From a bacterium (GTDB taxonomy: Bacteria; Verrucomicrobiota; Verrucomicrobiia; Verrucomicrobiales; Akkermansiaceae), in NCBI GenBank assembly GCA_018222765.1, contig JAAEZT010000002.1, forward strand, positions 108,111 to 172,110: a stretch of 64,000 nt of DNA, read 5' to 3'. Each line of letters opens with the position of its first letter. Positions within the stretch are counted from its first letter, which is position 1. Below the pieces are notes generated by a model, which worked only from the letters and a program-made list of their open reading frames with translations, searched no databases and was not told the origin of the DNA. Shown here piece by piece: positions 44,468 through 52,496 of the stretch. A program made the position numbers and the translations under genes.

Positions 44468-45160
44468 TCAACGACGGCGTCGGATTAGCCCGGCGCATCC
44501 TATAAGAATCAAGGCCGCACCGGACGGCTCCGGAATCGCCGCGCCAGCTTTGATATTGTCCAGCCCCAAAGTGGCCACTATTGTGTCGCCCCTCAGGCCA
44601 GCATTTCCGCCAATATCAAAGGTGTCCTCCTCCAAAGAAATAATCTGCAGTCGGTTCACCGCAGACATTGTCGAATCATAAACGGCATTTCCCTGTCCGG
44701 CATGAACAAGTCCTGAAGAAGATAGATCGAAGAGCAAAGACTGCCAACCGGTCTCCGGAAGCAAAACCTGTGGCTCAGTGACAAACCAACCGCCCGGGCC
44801 ATTCAATGCCACCCTTAAATTAATCGTCTCGCCTCCCGGCCCGCTCAAATTATTGGCATCCAAAGATAGCGAAAAAATCGATTGCCCCAAATAATCGCCG
44901 GTCCATTGAGCCGTATTCCAGAGCTGCATATTCTTACCTGGAGAAGACCCCGAGGACGAATCACGCAAAAATCCACTCCCGTCTGGCCCGCCGGTGGGCT
45001 GCTGAAAGGGCTGCGACGGAGATCCATTTCCCTCACGCCAACTCTCCTGGGGATTCAAGGCGCCATTCGGCGCATTAAAATCATCCAGCTCGGTAATGGT
45101 CACCGCATAAATCATCGGAGCAGACAAAACAGAAGAGACTAGAATACCTAAAAGCTTCAT
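44468..45160 (-). CDS. PEP-CTERM exported protein
   Basis: A 230-residue protein with signal peptide (MKLLGILVSSVLSAPMIYA). The middle is a beta-rich domain of unknown function. The end, IPEPSGAALILIGCAGLIRR, is a PEP-CTERM sorting signal: Pro-Glu-Pro, hydrophobic helix, Arg cluster. Exosortase should cleave it and release or anchor the protein at the outer surface; exosortase is not in this window. Converges with leuD. Confidence 0.88.
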   Translation of the reverse strand: MKLLGILVSSVLSAPMIYAVTITELDDFNAPNGALNPQESWREGNGSPSQPFQQPTGGPDGSGFLRDSSSGSSPGKNMQLWNTAQWTGDYLGQSIFSLSLDANNLSGPGGETINLRVALNGPGGWFVTEPQVLLPETGWQSLLFDLSSSGLVHAGQGNAVYDSTMSAVNRLQIISLEEDTFDIGGNAGLRGDTIVATLGLDNIKAGAAIPEPSGAALILIGCAGLIRRRR

Positions 45161-45213
45161 AACAAAGATAAGCTTCCCCCAGACCTAATGATTCTCAAGC
45201 TATTTCGACGGAC

Positions 45214-45242
45214 AAAAAAAACGGAGCGGTCACCCACTCCGT
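45214..45242 (-). terminator. intrinsic terminator of the coiled-coil gene
   Basis: On the minus strand ACGGAG pairs with CTCCGT (plus coordinates 45237-45242 and 45221-45226) over a 10-base loop, followed by seven T residues. It lies 27 bases after the stop of the coiled-coil gene. Confidence 0.85.
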
Positions 45243-45269
45243 CGATAGTTCACCGTTTTCGTAAATCAC

Positions 45270-45833
45270 TTACCTCTCGGATTTAGCCTCTTTTAAAAGC
45301 TTCTCGAGGTTCTTAATCAATTGCTCTTTTTGCTTTCTGGCATCGTCAACAGCCTTGCCTGTGGTTGCTACCGAAGTCTCTTTTTTCACACTCGCCAACT
45401 CAGCTGCCTTTTTGGAAAAGTTGGACTTCAGCTTGGTCAGCTCCGCCTCCTTGGCCTCCAGTGCCACTTTTGCCTCCTTCAATGCTCTCACATTGGGATC
45501 ACCTGTCTCTTTGTCCTTTTTCATCTCAAGAGCAATCTCGTTCTTCCGCACCTGGGCTTCCAAAGTCGCATTTTCCATTCGCGCCCTCTCCAATTCAGCC
45601 TGAATCGCCGCCATTTTCTCAATCATCGCAGATTTTCCCTCTTTCATGTCGGCCGGAGCCTTTCGGTCCTCTTCTTTTTCAACACTTTGATTTCCCACAA
45701 CCTCCTCATTATCAGAGGATGGCTTGTCTTCTCCACGTGGGCCCAATGCCATCATTCCAATCGCCAGAACCCCTGCAGTTCCCAACAAGGCTTTATCAAA
45801 AATCGAGTTCTTCTTCGAAGACGTTTCGCTCAT
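45270..45833 (-). CDS. hypothetical membrane-anchored coiled-coil protein
   Basis: A 187-residue protein. A single hydrophobic segment (ALLGTAGVLAIGMMALG, about 15-31) is followed by an acidic linker and a long heptad-like helix rich in Ala, Glu, Lys and Leu (MIEKMAAIQAELERARMENA, then LKEAKVALEAKEAELTKLKS and QKEQLIKNLEKLLKEAKSER). It lacks a lipobox. Likely an inner-membrane tethered coiled coil projecting to one side; no family recognised. It is divergent from the metal-uptake operon with 152 bases between. Confidence 0.75.
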   Translation of the reverse strand: MSETSSKKNSIFDKALLGTAGVLAIGMMALGPRGEDKPSSDNEEVVGNQSVEKEEDRKAPADMKEGKSAMIEKMAAIQAELERARMENATLEAQVRKNEIALEMKKDKETGDPNVRALKEAKVALEAKEAELTKLKSNFSKKAAELASVKKETSVATTGKAVDDARKQKEQLIKNLEKLLKEAKSER

Positions 45834-45947
45834 GCGCTTTTAACAACGATTTTACGGACAGAAGTCACGCGTATTTTTTTCAAAACGACATTTCCCTCCA
45901 TTGAAAACACTTTCCCTAGGCCGTCTTAATTAGTAGTCAAATTTCAA

Positions 45948-45965
45948 ATCTTGACTAGTCAAGAT
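45948..45965. promoter_or_regulatory. perfect 18-bp palindromic operator
   Basis: ATCTTGACTAGTCAAGAT is a perfect palindrome covering the -35 box of the metal-uptake promoter. A third half-site TAGTCAA is at 45934-45940. Size, symmetry and placement fit a DtxR/MntR- or Fur/Zur-type metalloregulator site; which one is not readable from sequence. Confidence 0.65.
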
Positions 45966-45979
45966 AGAGCGTTTAGAAT
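45951..45979 (+). promoter_or_regulatory. sigma-70 promoter of the metal-uptake operon
   Basis: TTGACT (45951-45956) and TAGAAT (45974-45979) have an ideal 17-base spacer. The start codon is only 7 bases after the -10 box, so transcription should begin at or next to the ATG. Confidence 0.7.
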
Positions 45980-45985
45980 CTCCCC

Positions 45986-46930
45986 ATGGCTCGACACTTC
46001 CTTCTGCTTCTCGCCTTCCTTGCTGTGAGCTGCACCAGAAAGAAAGATTCCGCCACTGGTCCGGAGGAATACCCTTATCCCATCGCCACCACCGTTGGCA
46101 TGATTGGCGATGTCACCCGTGAGATCGTAGGCGACAAAGCCGAAGTCACCAACATCATCGGCGAAGGCGTTGACCCCCACGTTTACAAACCCACCAAAGG
46201 CGACATCGACACCCTTCAATCCGCCTCCCTGATTCTCTATAATGGCGTTCAACTCGAAGGGAAAATGGGCGAAGTTCTCGAAAACAGAACCAACGCCGGA
46301 ACTCACGTCACCGCCGTCGCCGAAGGGCTCTCAAATTATCAATATCTCGAAAACGACCCCCACCTCTGGATGGACGTCTCCGCCTGGTCACTCGTCGCAA
46401 AAAATATCCAAACCAGCCTCGCCGACTTCGACCCAAACAACAAAGCTTACTATGAAGAACGGCTCACGACCTACGAGGACACTCTTGTTGAGCTCGGCGC
46501 CTACGCTCAGAAATCCCTCGCCTCCATCCCCGAATCCCAACGCGTTTTAGTCACCGCGCACGATGCCTTCTCATACCTCGGTCGCGCCTACGATCTCGAA
46601 GTCCGTGGTATCCAGGGAATTTCCACCGAATCCGAAGCCGGCATTCAAGAAATCAATAAACTTGTCAGCTACCTCGTCGACAAAAAAATTCCCGCTGTCT
46701 TCGTCGAAAGCTCGGTCTCCGAAAAAAGTGTCAAAGCCCTCATCGAAGGCGCCGCCGCCCGCGGCCACGAGGTCGTCATCGGCGGCGAACTCTTCTCCGA
46801 TGCCATGGGCGAAGCCGGCACCTACGAAGGAACTTATCTCGGCATGATCGACCACAACGTCACCCTCATCACCCGCGCCCTCGGCGGCAACGCTCCCAAG
46901 GAAGGATTTCAAGGAAAGTTGAGCCACTAA
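45986..46930 (+). CDS. metal ABC transporter substrate-binding lipoprotein (Zn/Mn type)
   Basis: A 314-residue lipoprotein with lipobox LAVSC (Cys16). The cluster A-I metal-binding fold shows ligands His65 (VDPHVYKP), His126 (NDPHLWMD), His192 (TAHDAFSYL) and Asp273 (FSDAMGEAG). Three His plus Asp is the TroA-like set, which fits Zn(II) or Mn(II); strict Mn proteins such as PsaA have Glu at the third position. The His-rich loop of ZnuA is absent. It delivers metal to the permeases encoded downstream. First gene of a five-gene operon; promoter geometry suggests a leaderless mRNA. Confidence 0.93.
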   Translation: MARHFLLLLAFLAVSCTRKKDSATGPEEYPYPIATTVGMIGDVTREIVGDKAEVTNIIGEGVDPHVYKPTKGDIDTLQSASLILYNGVQLEGKMGEVLENRTNAGTHVTAVAEGLSNYQYLENDPHLWMDVSAWSLVAKNIQTSLADFDPNNKAYYEERLTTYEDTLVELGAYAQKSLASIPESQRVLVTAHDAFSYLGRAYDLEVRGIQGISTESEAGIQEINKLVSYLVDKKIPAVFVESSVSEKSVKALIEGAAARGHEVVIGGELFSDAMGEAGTYEGTYLGMIDHNVTLITRALGGNAPKEGFQGKLSH

Positions 46931-46934
46931 GCCC

Positions 46935-47711
46935 ATGCGCCCCGAACACCCACCGGAATTTCCCCTCGCAATCCACGACCTCACCGTGGCATATCACCGC
47001 AAGCCGGTATTGTGGGATATTGAACTCAACGTCCCACAAGGAACACTCGCAGGGATTGTCGGCCCCAACGGCGCAGGAAAATCCACCCTGCTCAAAGCCT
47101 GCCTCGATCTCATTCCAAAGACTTCGGGCGAGGTCCTCATCTACGGCAAGCCTTACGAAGACCAACGCGACCTCATCGCCTACGTCCCGCAACGCGAAAG
47201 CGTCGACTGGGATTTTCCGGTAAGCGCCCTCGATGTCGTCGTCATGGGCACCTACCGCAAACTCGGTTGGTTCAAGCGTGTCGGCAAAGCACAACGCCAA
47301 CAAGCGCGCGAAGCCCTCGAGCAAGTCGGCATCGGCCACCTCGCCGACCGCCAAATTTCTCAACTCTCCGGCGGCCAACAACAACGTGTTTTCCTTGCGC
47401 GTGCCCTCGTGCAAGACGCCGAGATCTATTTCATGGACGAGCCCTTCGCCGCAGTCGATGCCGCGACCGAGCAAGCGGTCATCGAACTTTTGCAAAACCT
47501 CAACGCCAAGGGAAAAACCGTCCTCTGCGTCCACCACGACCTCGCCACGGTCTCCCGCTACTTCGATCACCTTGTCCTCCTGAACATGCGCATCGTCGCC
47601 AGCGGGTCGACTTCGGAAACCTTCACCCGAGAAAACCTCCACAAAACCTACGGCGGAAAACTCAACCTTCTCGACGACGTCGCCGAGGCCCTCAAGAATG
47701 TCGGACGTTAG
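46935..47711 (+). CDS. metal ABC transporter ATP-binding protein
   Basis: A 258-residue ABC ATPase. Walker A GPNGAGKST (43-51), signature LSGGQQQR (144-151), Walker B IYFMDEP (164-170) and switch His (VHHDLATVSRYFDH) are intact. YVPQRESVDWDFPVSALDVV is typical of the ZnuC/MntB/TroB subfamily. It powers the two permeases downstream. It starts four bases after the binding protein and overlaps the next gene by 14 bases. Confidence 0.95.
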   Translation: MRPEHPPEFPLAIHDLTVAYHRKPVLWDIELNVPQGTLAGIVGPNGAGKSTLLKACLDLIPKTSGEVLIYGKPYEDQRDLIAYVPQRESVDWDFPVSALDVVVMGTYRKLGWFKRVGKAQRQQAREALEQVGIGHLADRQISQLSGGQQQRVFLARALVQDAEIYFMDEPFAAVDAATEQAVIELLQNLNAKGKTVLCVHHDLATVSRYFDHLVLLNMRIVASGSTSETFTRENLHKTYGGKLNLLDDVAEALKNVGR

Positions 47712-49080
47712 TGTCATCGCCTCCTTCGATTTCGAGTTACTTTGGGAAACGCTCTTTCTCAAGACCTACAACACGCGTCTCGTCGTCGTCAGTGTGACAC
47801 TTCTCGGAGCAGCCGCCGGACTGATTGGGAGTTTCCTGCTCCTCCGCAAGCAATCACTCCTTGGCGACGCCCTCTCACACGCCACCCTTCCCGGAATCGG
47901 CATTGCCTTTGCCCTAATGTCCGCTCTCGGCATGAATGCCAAAAGCCTCCCCGGCCTCCTTGCTGGAGCCACCATCACCGGACTCCTCGGTGTCCTCCTC
48001 GTCCTCGCGATCAAACGCACCACCCGCCTCAAGGAAGACGCTGCGATGGGGATCGTCCTCTCGGTCTTCTTCGGACTCGGCGTAGCCATTCTCCGCATGG
48101 TCCAAAAAATTCCCGGCCAAAGTTCCGCCGGACTCGAGTCCTTCATCTACGGCAAACCCGCCTCCATGATCGCCAGCGACCGACTCTTCATCATTGTCGT
48201 CCTCGTTATCACCACCTTCGCCTGCCTTCTTCTGTTAAAGGAATTCACCCTCCTCTGTTTCGATACCAATTTCGCCTCTACCGAAGGCTGGCCTACCCTC
48301 ACCCTAGACATCCTCCTCATGGCTCTCGTCACCGCAGTGACGGTCATCGGACTGCAAGCCGTGGGACTAATCCTCATCATCGCCTTCCTCATCACTCCAG
48401 CCACTGCCGCCCGCTTTTGGACCAACAATCTCCGGCATATGCTCTGGCTCGCTGCTATCATCGGAGCCGTTTCCGGATGGCTCGGAGCCTCGGTCTCGGC
48501 CCTCCTTCCGAAGCTTCCCGCTGGCGCCATTATCGTCATCGCCGCCGCAGTCATCTTTCTCATCAGCATGATCTTCGGCCGCGCCCGCGGCGTCCTGCCC
48601 CGCTTTCTCCGGCACCTCGATCTCCAGCGCAAAGTCGGACGCCAGCACATCCTCCGCTCAACTTACGAAATTCTCGAAAACACTCAGGAGTCACACCCTA
48701 TCCAAAACCTCCCGATCTCCATGGATCTCCTTCGCAAGCACCGATACTGGTCCAAGGGCGAACTTGCCAAAGTTATCCGCCAGGCCCGCTCCGAAGATCA
48801 TATCGAGCGACGCCCCACTGGAGAGATCTGCCTCTCCGAATCCGGCTTTGGTGAAGCCTCCCGCATCACCCGCAACCACCGCCTCTGGGAACTCTACCTC
48901 ATCAAACACGCCGACATCGCCCCGTCTCACGTCGACCGCGACGCCGATATGGTTGAGCACCTCTTAGGTGCCGAAATCGTCCGTCAACTCGAAGCCGAAC
49001 TCGACCTCGAAAAACCCATCGTCGAATCACCACACGTTATCAATACGGAGCTTGGACTTCAATCCGAGCCCACAAGCTAA
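47698..49080 (+). CDS. metal ABC permease fused to a DtxR/MntR-like regulator domain
   Basis: A 460-residue fusion. Residues 1 to about 290 are an ABC-3 family membrane domain with eight or nine helices (LLRKQSLLGDALSHATLPGI, AVGLILIIAFLITPATAARF). From about 310 a cytoplasmic domain follows: a winged-helix-like part (HRYWSKGELAKVIRQARSED) and a DtxR/MntR dimerisation part with SESGFGEASRITRNHRLWEL and DADMVEHLLGAEIVRQL. His in NHRLWE and the Asp-x-x-Glu-His cluster (DMVEH) align with MntR metal ligands H77, E99 (here Asp), E102 and H103. The domain may sense cytosolic metal and gate the carrier, or bind DNA from the membrane. This architecture is known from annotations in related phyla, but I know of no functional study. 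Confidence 0.9.
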   Translation: MSDVSVIASFDFELLWETLFLKTYNTRLVVVSVTLLGAAAGLIGSFLLLRKQSLLGDALSHATLPGIGIAFALMSALGMNAKSLPGLLAGATITGLLGVLLVLAIKRTTRLKEDAAMGIVLSVFFGLGVAILRMVQKIPGQSSAGLESFIYGKPASMIASDRLFIIVVLVITTFACLLLLKEFTLLCFDTNFASTEGWPTLTLDILLMALVTAVTVIGLQAVGLILIIAFLITPATAARFWTNNLRHMLWLAAIIGAVSGWLGASVSALLPKLPAGAIIVIAAAVIFLISMIFGRARGVLPRFLRHLDLQRKVGRQHILRSTYEILENTQESHPIQNLPISMDLLRKHRYWSKGELAKVIRQARSEDHIERRPTGEICLSESGFGEASRITRNHRLWELYLIKHADIAPSHVDRDADMVEHLLGAEIVRQLEAELDLEKPIVESPHVINTELGLQSEPTS

Positions 49081-49130
49081 GGCCCTCAACCCAATCATCT
49101 TAATCTTCAGATAGAGCTCCAACTGTCCAA

Positions 49131-49146
49131 GCGGCGGGGGCGCCGC
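49131..49146 (+). terminator. GC-rich hairpin between permease fusion and barrel gene
   Basis: GCGGCG (49131-49136) and CGCCGC (49141-49146) form a 6-bp all-GC stem with loop GGGG, followed by a short CCTTTTC. It may cause partial termination or mRNA processing inside the operon. Confidence 0.35.
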
Positions 49147-49162
49147 CACTCCTTTTCAAAAC

Positions 49163-49948
49163 ATGAAAAACACAATAATCCTTATCCTCAGTGCAAGCAC
49201 TTCCATCATCCTCGCCGAAAGCCCAGAAAAACGCAGTTTCAATTTTTTCAACCCCACCCCAAACCACCTTCTCCGCGAGCTTTCTCCCGACCGACCCGAT
49301 GCCACGGAATCGCCCCTCACCATCGATGCCGGACGCTTCGCTCTTGAAGCCTCCCTCTTCGACTACCGCCGAGACAACGGCGCGGAAACCTACACCTATG
49401 GCCAGCTTAATTTCAAAGCCGGTCTAACCCACGACATCGACCTCCAAACAATCGTCGACCTCTCCTCCGACTCCCCCGACGGCGACGGCTTCGGCGATGT
49501 CACCTTACGTCTTAAATACAACGTTTACGGCAACGACGGCGGCGATTCCGCACTCGCCCTCATGCCCTTCGTGAAAGTTCCCACTAACACCGAACTCAGC
49601 AATGAGGAATGGGAAGGCGGACTCATCATTCCATGGGGTATTAGTCTCACCGACACCATCGGGCTCGGACTCATGGCGGAGTTCGACTACGTCTTCAACG
49701 AAGACACCGGCGACCACGAATTCGAATTCCTCCACACCGCCGTTCTCGGTGTTGATCTCATCGAAAATGCCGGTGCTTATATTGAATACATCGGCATCGC
49801 CGGAGAACACGACTACCAGGCCTACCTCGCCGGCGGCATGAACTACGCCGTCAACGACGACCTCATCCTCGACTTCGGCGTGCAATCCGGCCTCAACTCA
49901 GCTGCCGAAGACTTCGGCTTCTTCACCGGCTTCACCAAGCGATTCTAG
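49163..49948 (+). CDS. outer-membrane beta-barrel, MetA-pathway-of-phenol-degradation type
   Basis: A 261-residue protein with signal peptide (MKNTIILILSASTSIILA) and alternating amphipathic strands. It ends in the barrel-type Phe (GFFTGFTKRF), as insertion by the Bam complex requires. LSPDRPDATESPLTIDAGRF and GVFTLRLKYNV-like FGDVTLRLKYNV are the opening of the PF13557 family (putative MetA-pathway outer-membrane protein). The name comes from a phenol operon, but the family is a general transporter barrel. Its place between the two metal-permease genes suggests an outer-membrane metal or metallophore channel, an inference. Confidence 0.8.
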   Translation: MKNTIILILSASTSIILAESPEKRSFNFFNPTPNHLLRELSPDRPDATESPLTIDAGRFALEASLFDYRRDNGAETYTYGQLNFKAGLTHDIDLQTIVDLSSDSPDGDGFGDVTLRLKYNVYGNDGGDSALALMPFVKVPTNTELSNEEWEGGLIIPWGISLTDTIGLGLMAEFDYVFNEDTGDHEFEFLHTAVLGVDLIENAGAYIEYIGIAGEHDYQAYLAGGMNYAVNDDLILDFGVQSGLNSAAEDFGFFTGFTKRF

Positions 49949-49957
49949 CACCTCTCC

Positions 49958-50881
49958 ATGAACTGGACCGTCAACGACCTTCACATCATTCTCGTCGGAG
50001 TTCTCTGTGCAATGGCTTGCGCCTTGCCCGGAGTCTTTCTCCTGCTGCGGCGGATGAGCATGATGGGAGACGCGATCAGTCATGCGGTTCTCCCCGGCCT
50101 GGCCGTGGCCTTCCTTGTTTCAGGAAGCCGCGCCAGTTGGTGGATGTTCTTCGGGGCCGCTCTCGCCGGAGTCCTCACCGCGCTCTTCACCCAGTGGATC
50201 ACCAAGTTCGGTAAAGTCGAACGTGGAGCCGCTATGGGCATCGTTTTCACCACCCTGTTTGCGATCGGACTTCTCCTGATCGAGCAAGGTGCCGGCAATG
50301 TCGATCTCGATGCCGGTTGCGTCCTCTATGGAGCTTTGGAATACACTCCTCTCAATCTCGTCACGCTCTTCGAGACGGAAGAATTCCTCATTCAAATGCC
50401 CCACGCAGCACTCGTTACGGGAAGCGCCCTACTCCTCAACATCCTCATCATTGGGATCTTTTACAAGGAACTCACCCTCGCCTCCTTCGACGCTGGCCTC
50501 GCCGAAACGCAAGGCTTCCGACCGAAAGTCATCCACTACCTCCTGATGACCATGGTCGCGGTCACTACCGTTGCCGCCTTCGAAGCCGTCGGCTCCATCA
50601 TCGTCATTGCGATGCTCATCGTTCCTCCCGCGACGGCCTTCCTCATCACCCGACGCCTCCCCCTCCTCATCGGCCTCTCCCTCGCTCTCGCCGCCACCTC
50701 GGCCATTCTCGGTCACCTTTCCTCCCAAGCCCTCCCAGCCCTCCTTGGGCTCCCTGAAACAATGAGTTCCGGTATGATGGCCACCATGTCGGGATTCCTC
50801 TTCCTCCTTGTCTGGCTCTTCGGCCCACAGGGGCTCCTCAAAAAGCAATCACGTGAGCTTGTCGCTCCTCCCACGCTGTAA
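49958..50881 (+). CDS. metal ABC transporter permease (second subunit)
   Basis: A 307-residue ABC-3 membrane protein with about eight or nine helices (LLLRRMSMMGDAISHAVLPG, AVGSIIVIAMLIVPPATAF). It has no regulator extension, so it would pair with the fused permease as a heterodimer, as in TroC/TroD-type systems. It follows the barrel gene by nine bases and ends the operon. The 184 bases to the next gene hold nothing recognisable. Confidence 0.93.
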   Translation: MNWTVNDLHIILVGVLCAMACALPGVFLLLRRMSMMGDAISHAVLPGLAVAFLVSGSRASWWMFFGAALAGVLTALFTQWITKFGKVERGAAMGIVFTTLFAIGLLLIEQGAGNVDLDAGCVLYGALEYTPLNLVTLFETEEFLIQMPHAALVTGSALLLNILIIGIFYKELTLASFDAGLAETQGFRPKVIHYLLMTMVAVTTVAAFEAVGSIIVIAMLIVPPATAFLITRRLPLLIGLSLALAATSAILGHLSSQALPALLGLPETMSSGMMATMSGFLFLLVWLFGPQGLLKKQSRELVAPPTL

Positions 50882-51065
50882 GCTTGGTTTTTACTGAGGG
50901 AAAAGCGACAGCTTCTTCGTCAATTCCACTCCGAACACCAACGGCAACACTCCCAAAGTGTGGCGCAGCTTGCAGCCTCAGTCAGTTCGGGATGACAACT
51001 ACGCTCGCTTAAAAATAAGCCAATTCCTCTAGTCAGCCGTCCAGTCCCCGCTAGTCTCTGAAGCA

Positions 51066-52442
51066 GTGTCCGACTTCGAGTTTCAATCTCTCAACCTACG
51101 CGCCGAAATTGGCGGGAATTCCTACGTTCTGAATCTCAAGGGAGAGACCCTCCTCCTCGATGCCGGAATGCATCCCAAGGAAGAGGGAGCCGACGCCCTG
51201 CCACGCTACCAGAACATTCCCTTCGATAGCGTCGATGGCATCGTAGTCTCACACTCCCATCTCGATCACATCGGGACCCTCCCCGTCGCCCAGCGCGACC
51301 AACCCTCTGCCCCGGTCTACCTCACTCCGGGCACCGCGGCTCTTGGTGAAAACCTTCTCCACAATTCGGTAAACGTCATGTCCAGCCAAGCTACCGAACT
51401 GGGAATCAGGGAATACCCGCTCTTTCATCATCGAGAAATCGAATATCTCCAGGAGCGCTGGATGCCCCGCGAATACGAGCGTCCCTTTCACCTCAACTTG
51501 GGAGAAATCGATAGCGCCTCGATCACCTTCTTTGACGCCGGCCATATCATGGGCTCCGCCGGAGTTCTCATAGAGAAGGAAGACAAAACCGTCTTCTACA
51601 CCGGCGATGTTCACTTCAGGGATCACACCTTGATCAAAGGCGCTCGCTTCCCCGATCTCGACGAGCCCGATCTTCTCATCATGGAAACCACCCGTGGTGC
51701 CGACGAACGCCCCACCGACTACACCCGGGCCGACGAGGAAGAACGTCTCGCCCAATGCATCAATAACGCCCTCGATGCCGGAGGCTCCGCGCTCATTCCC
51801 GTCTTCGCCATCGGCAAAACCCAGGAGGTCCTCACCATGCTCGACAACTTTAAGAACGAAGGACGCATTCCCGAGCACACGCCGATCTACATCGGTGGCC
51901 TGAGCACCAAGATGACGGTGGCCTACGATAAATTCTCCCGCTCGACACGCCGCTCACGCCCCGGCTTCGAAATCCTTCGCGACATGGATGTCGTCACCGG
52001 AAAGCGCAGCCGCAAGCGCACCCCCATCGAATACAAACCCGGTGCCATCTTCTGTCTCTCCAGCGGCATGATGAGCGAGAAGACAGTCTCCAATGTTTTC
52101 GCCCGCGGCTTTCTCCCCAACGAAAAAAACTCCCTTCTCTTCGTCGGCTACTCCGCACCCGACACTCCCGGCGGCGTGATCCGCACCTCAAATAGCGGCG
52201 ATCTCGTCCGCCTCGACGGAACCCACAAAGTCCCCCTCAACTGCGAGGTCCACGAATTCGATTTCTCCGGCCATGCCCGTCGCGAAGAGCTCCTCGACTT
52301 CGCGATAAAGGCACGCCCCAAAAAAATTCTCCTCGTCCACGGCGACCCACCCGCCGCCGCCTGGTTCGAAACCCGCCTCAAAAAACAACTCCCCGACACC
52401 GAAGTCATCATCCCCCAACCCGGCATCAAGATTTCCTTCTAG
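51066..52442 (+). CDS. beta-CASP metallo-beta-lactamase-fold hydrolase
   Basis: GTG start at 51066 gives 458 residues. The zinc motif is SHSHLDHIG, with further ligands in DAGHIMGSAG, YTGDVHF and FSGHARREEL and a final LVHGDPPAA. The inserted beta-CASP domain (LIPVFAIGKTQEVLTML, YIGGLSTKMT, FCLSSGMMSE) assigns it to the CPSF-73/YSH1-like RNA-processing group. It probably cleaves RNA; activity on other esters cannot be excluded. It stands alone and converges on the DUF1552 gene. Confidence 0.9.
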   Translation: MSDFEFQSLNLRAEIGGNSYVLNLKGETLLLDAGMHPKEEGADALPRYQNIPFDSVDGIVVSHSHLDHIGTLPVAQRDQPSAPVYLTPGTAALGENLLHNSVNVMSSQATELGIREYPLFHHREIEYLQERWMPREYERPFHLNLGEIDSASITFFDAGHIMGSAGVLIEKEDKTVFYTGDVHFRDHTLIKGARFPDLDEPDLLIMETTRGADERPTDYTRADEEERLAQCINNALDAGGSALIPVFAIGKTQEVLTMLDNFKNEGRIPEHTPIYIGGLSTKMTVAYDKFSRSTRRSRPGFEILRDMDVVTGKRSRKRTPIEYKPGAIFCLSSGMMSEKTVSNVFARGFLPNEKNSLLFVGYSAPDTPGGVIRTSNSGDLVRLDGTHKVPLNCEVHEFDFSGHARREELLDFAIKARPKKILLVHGDPPAAAWFETRLKKQLPDTEVIIPQPGIKISF

Positions 52443-52496
52443 GCCGTGGCGAAGACCCGAGAGCCCAGGGAGCCTCTTCTGCATCTGGCGCAGCCC

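Noticed and set aside
46869-47762. Long 297-residue minus-strand frame opposite the metal-transport ATPase
   Set aside because: The plus strand holds an ABC ATPase with all motifs; the antisense frame is a by-product of its GC-rich codon usage.
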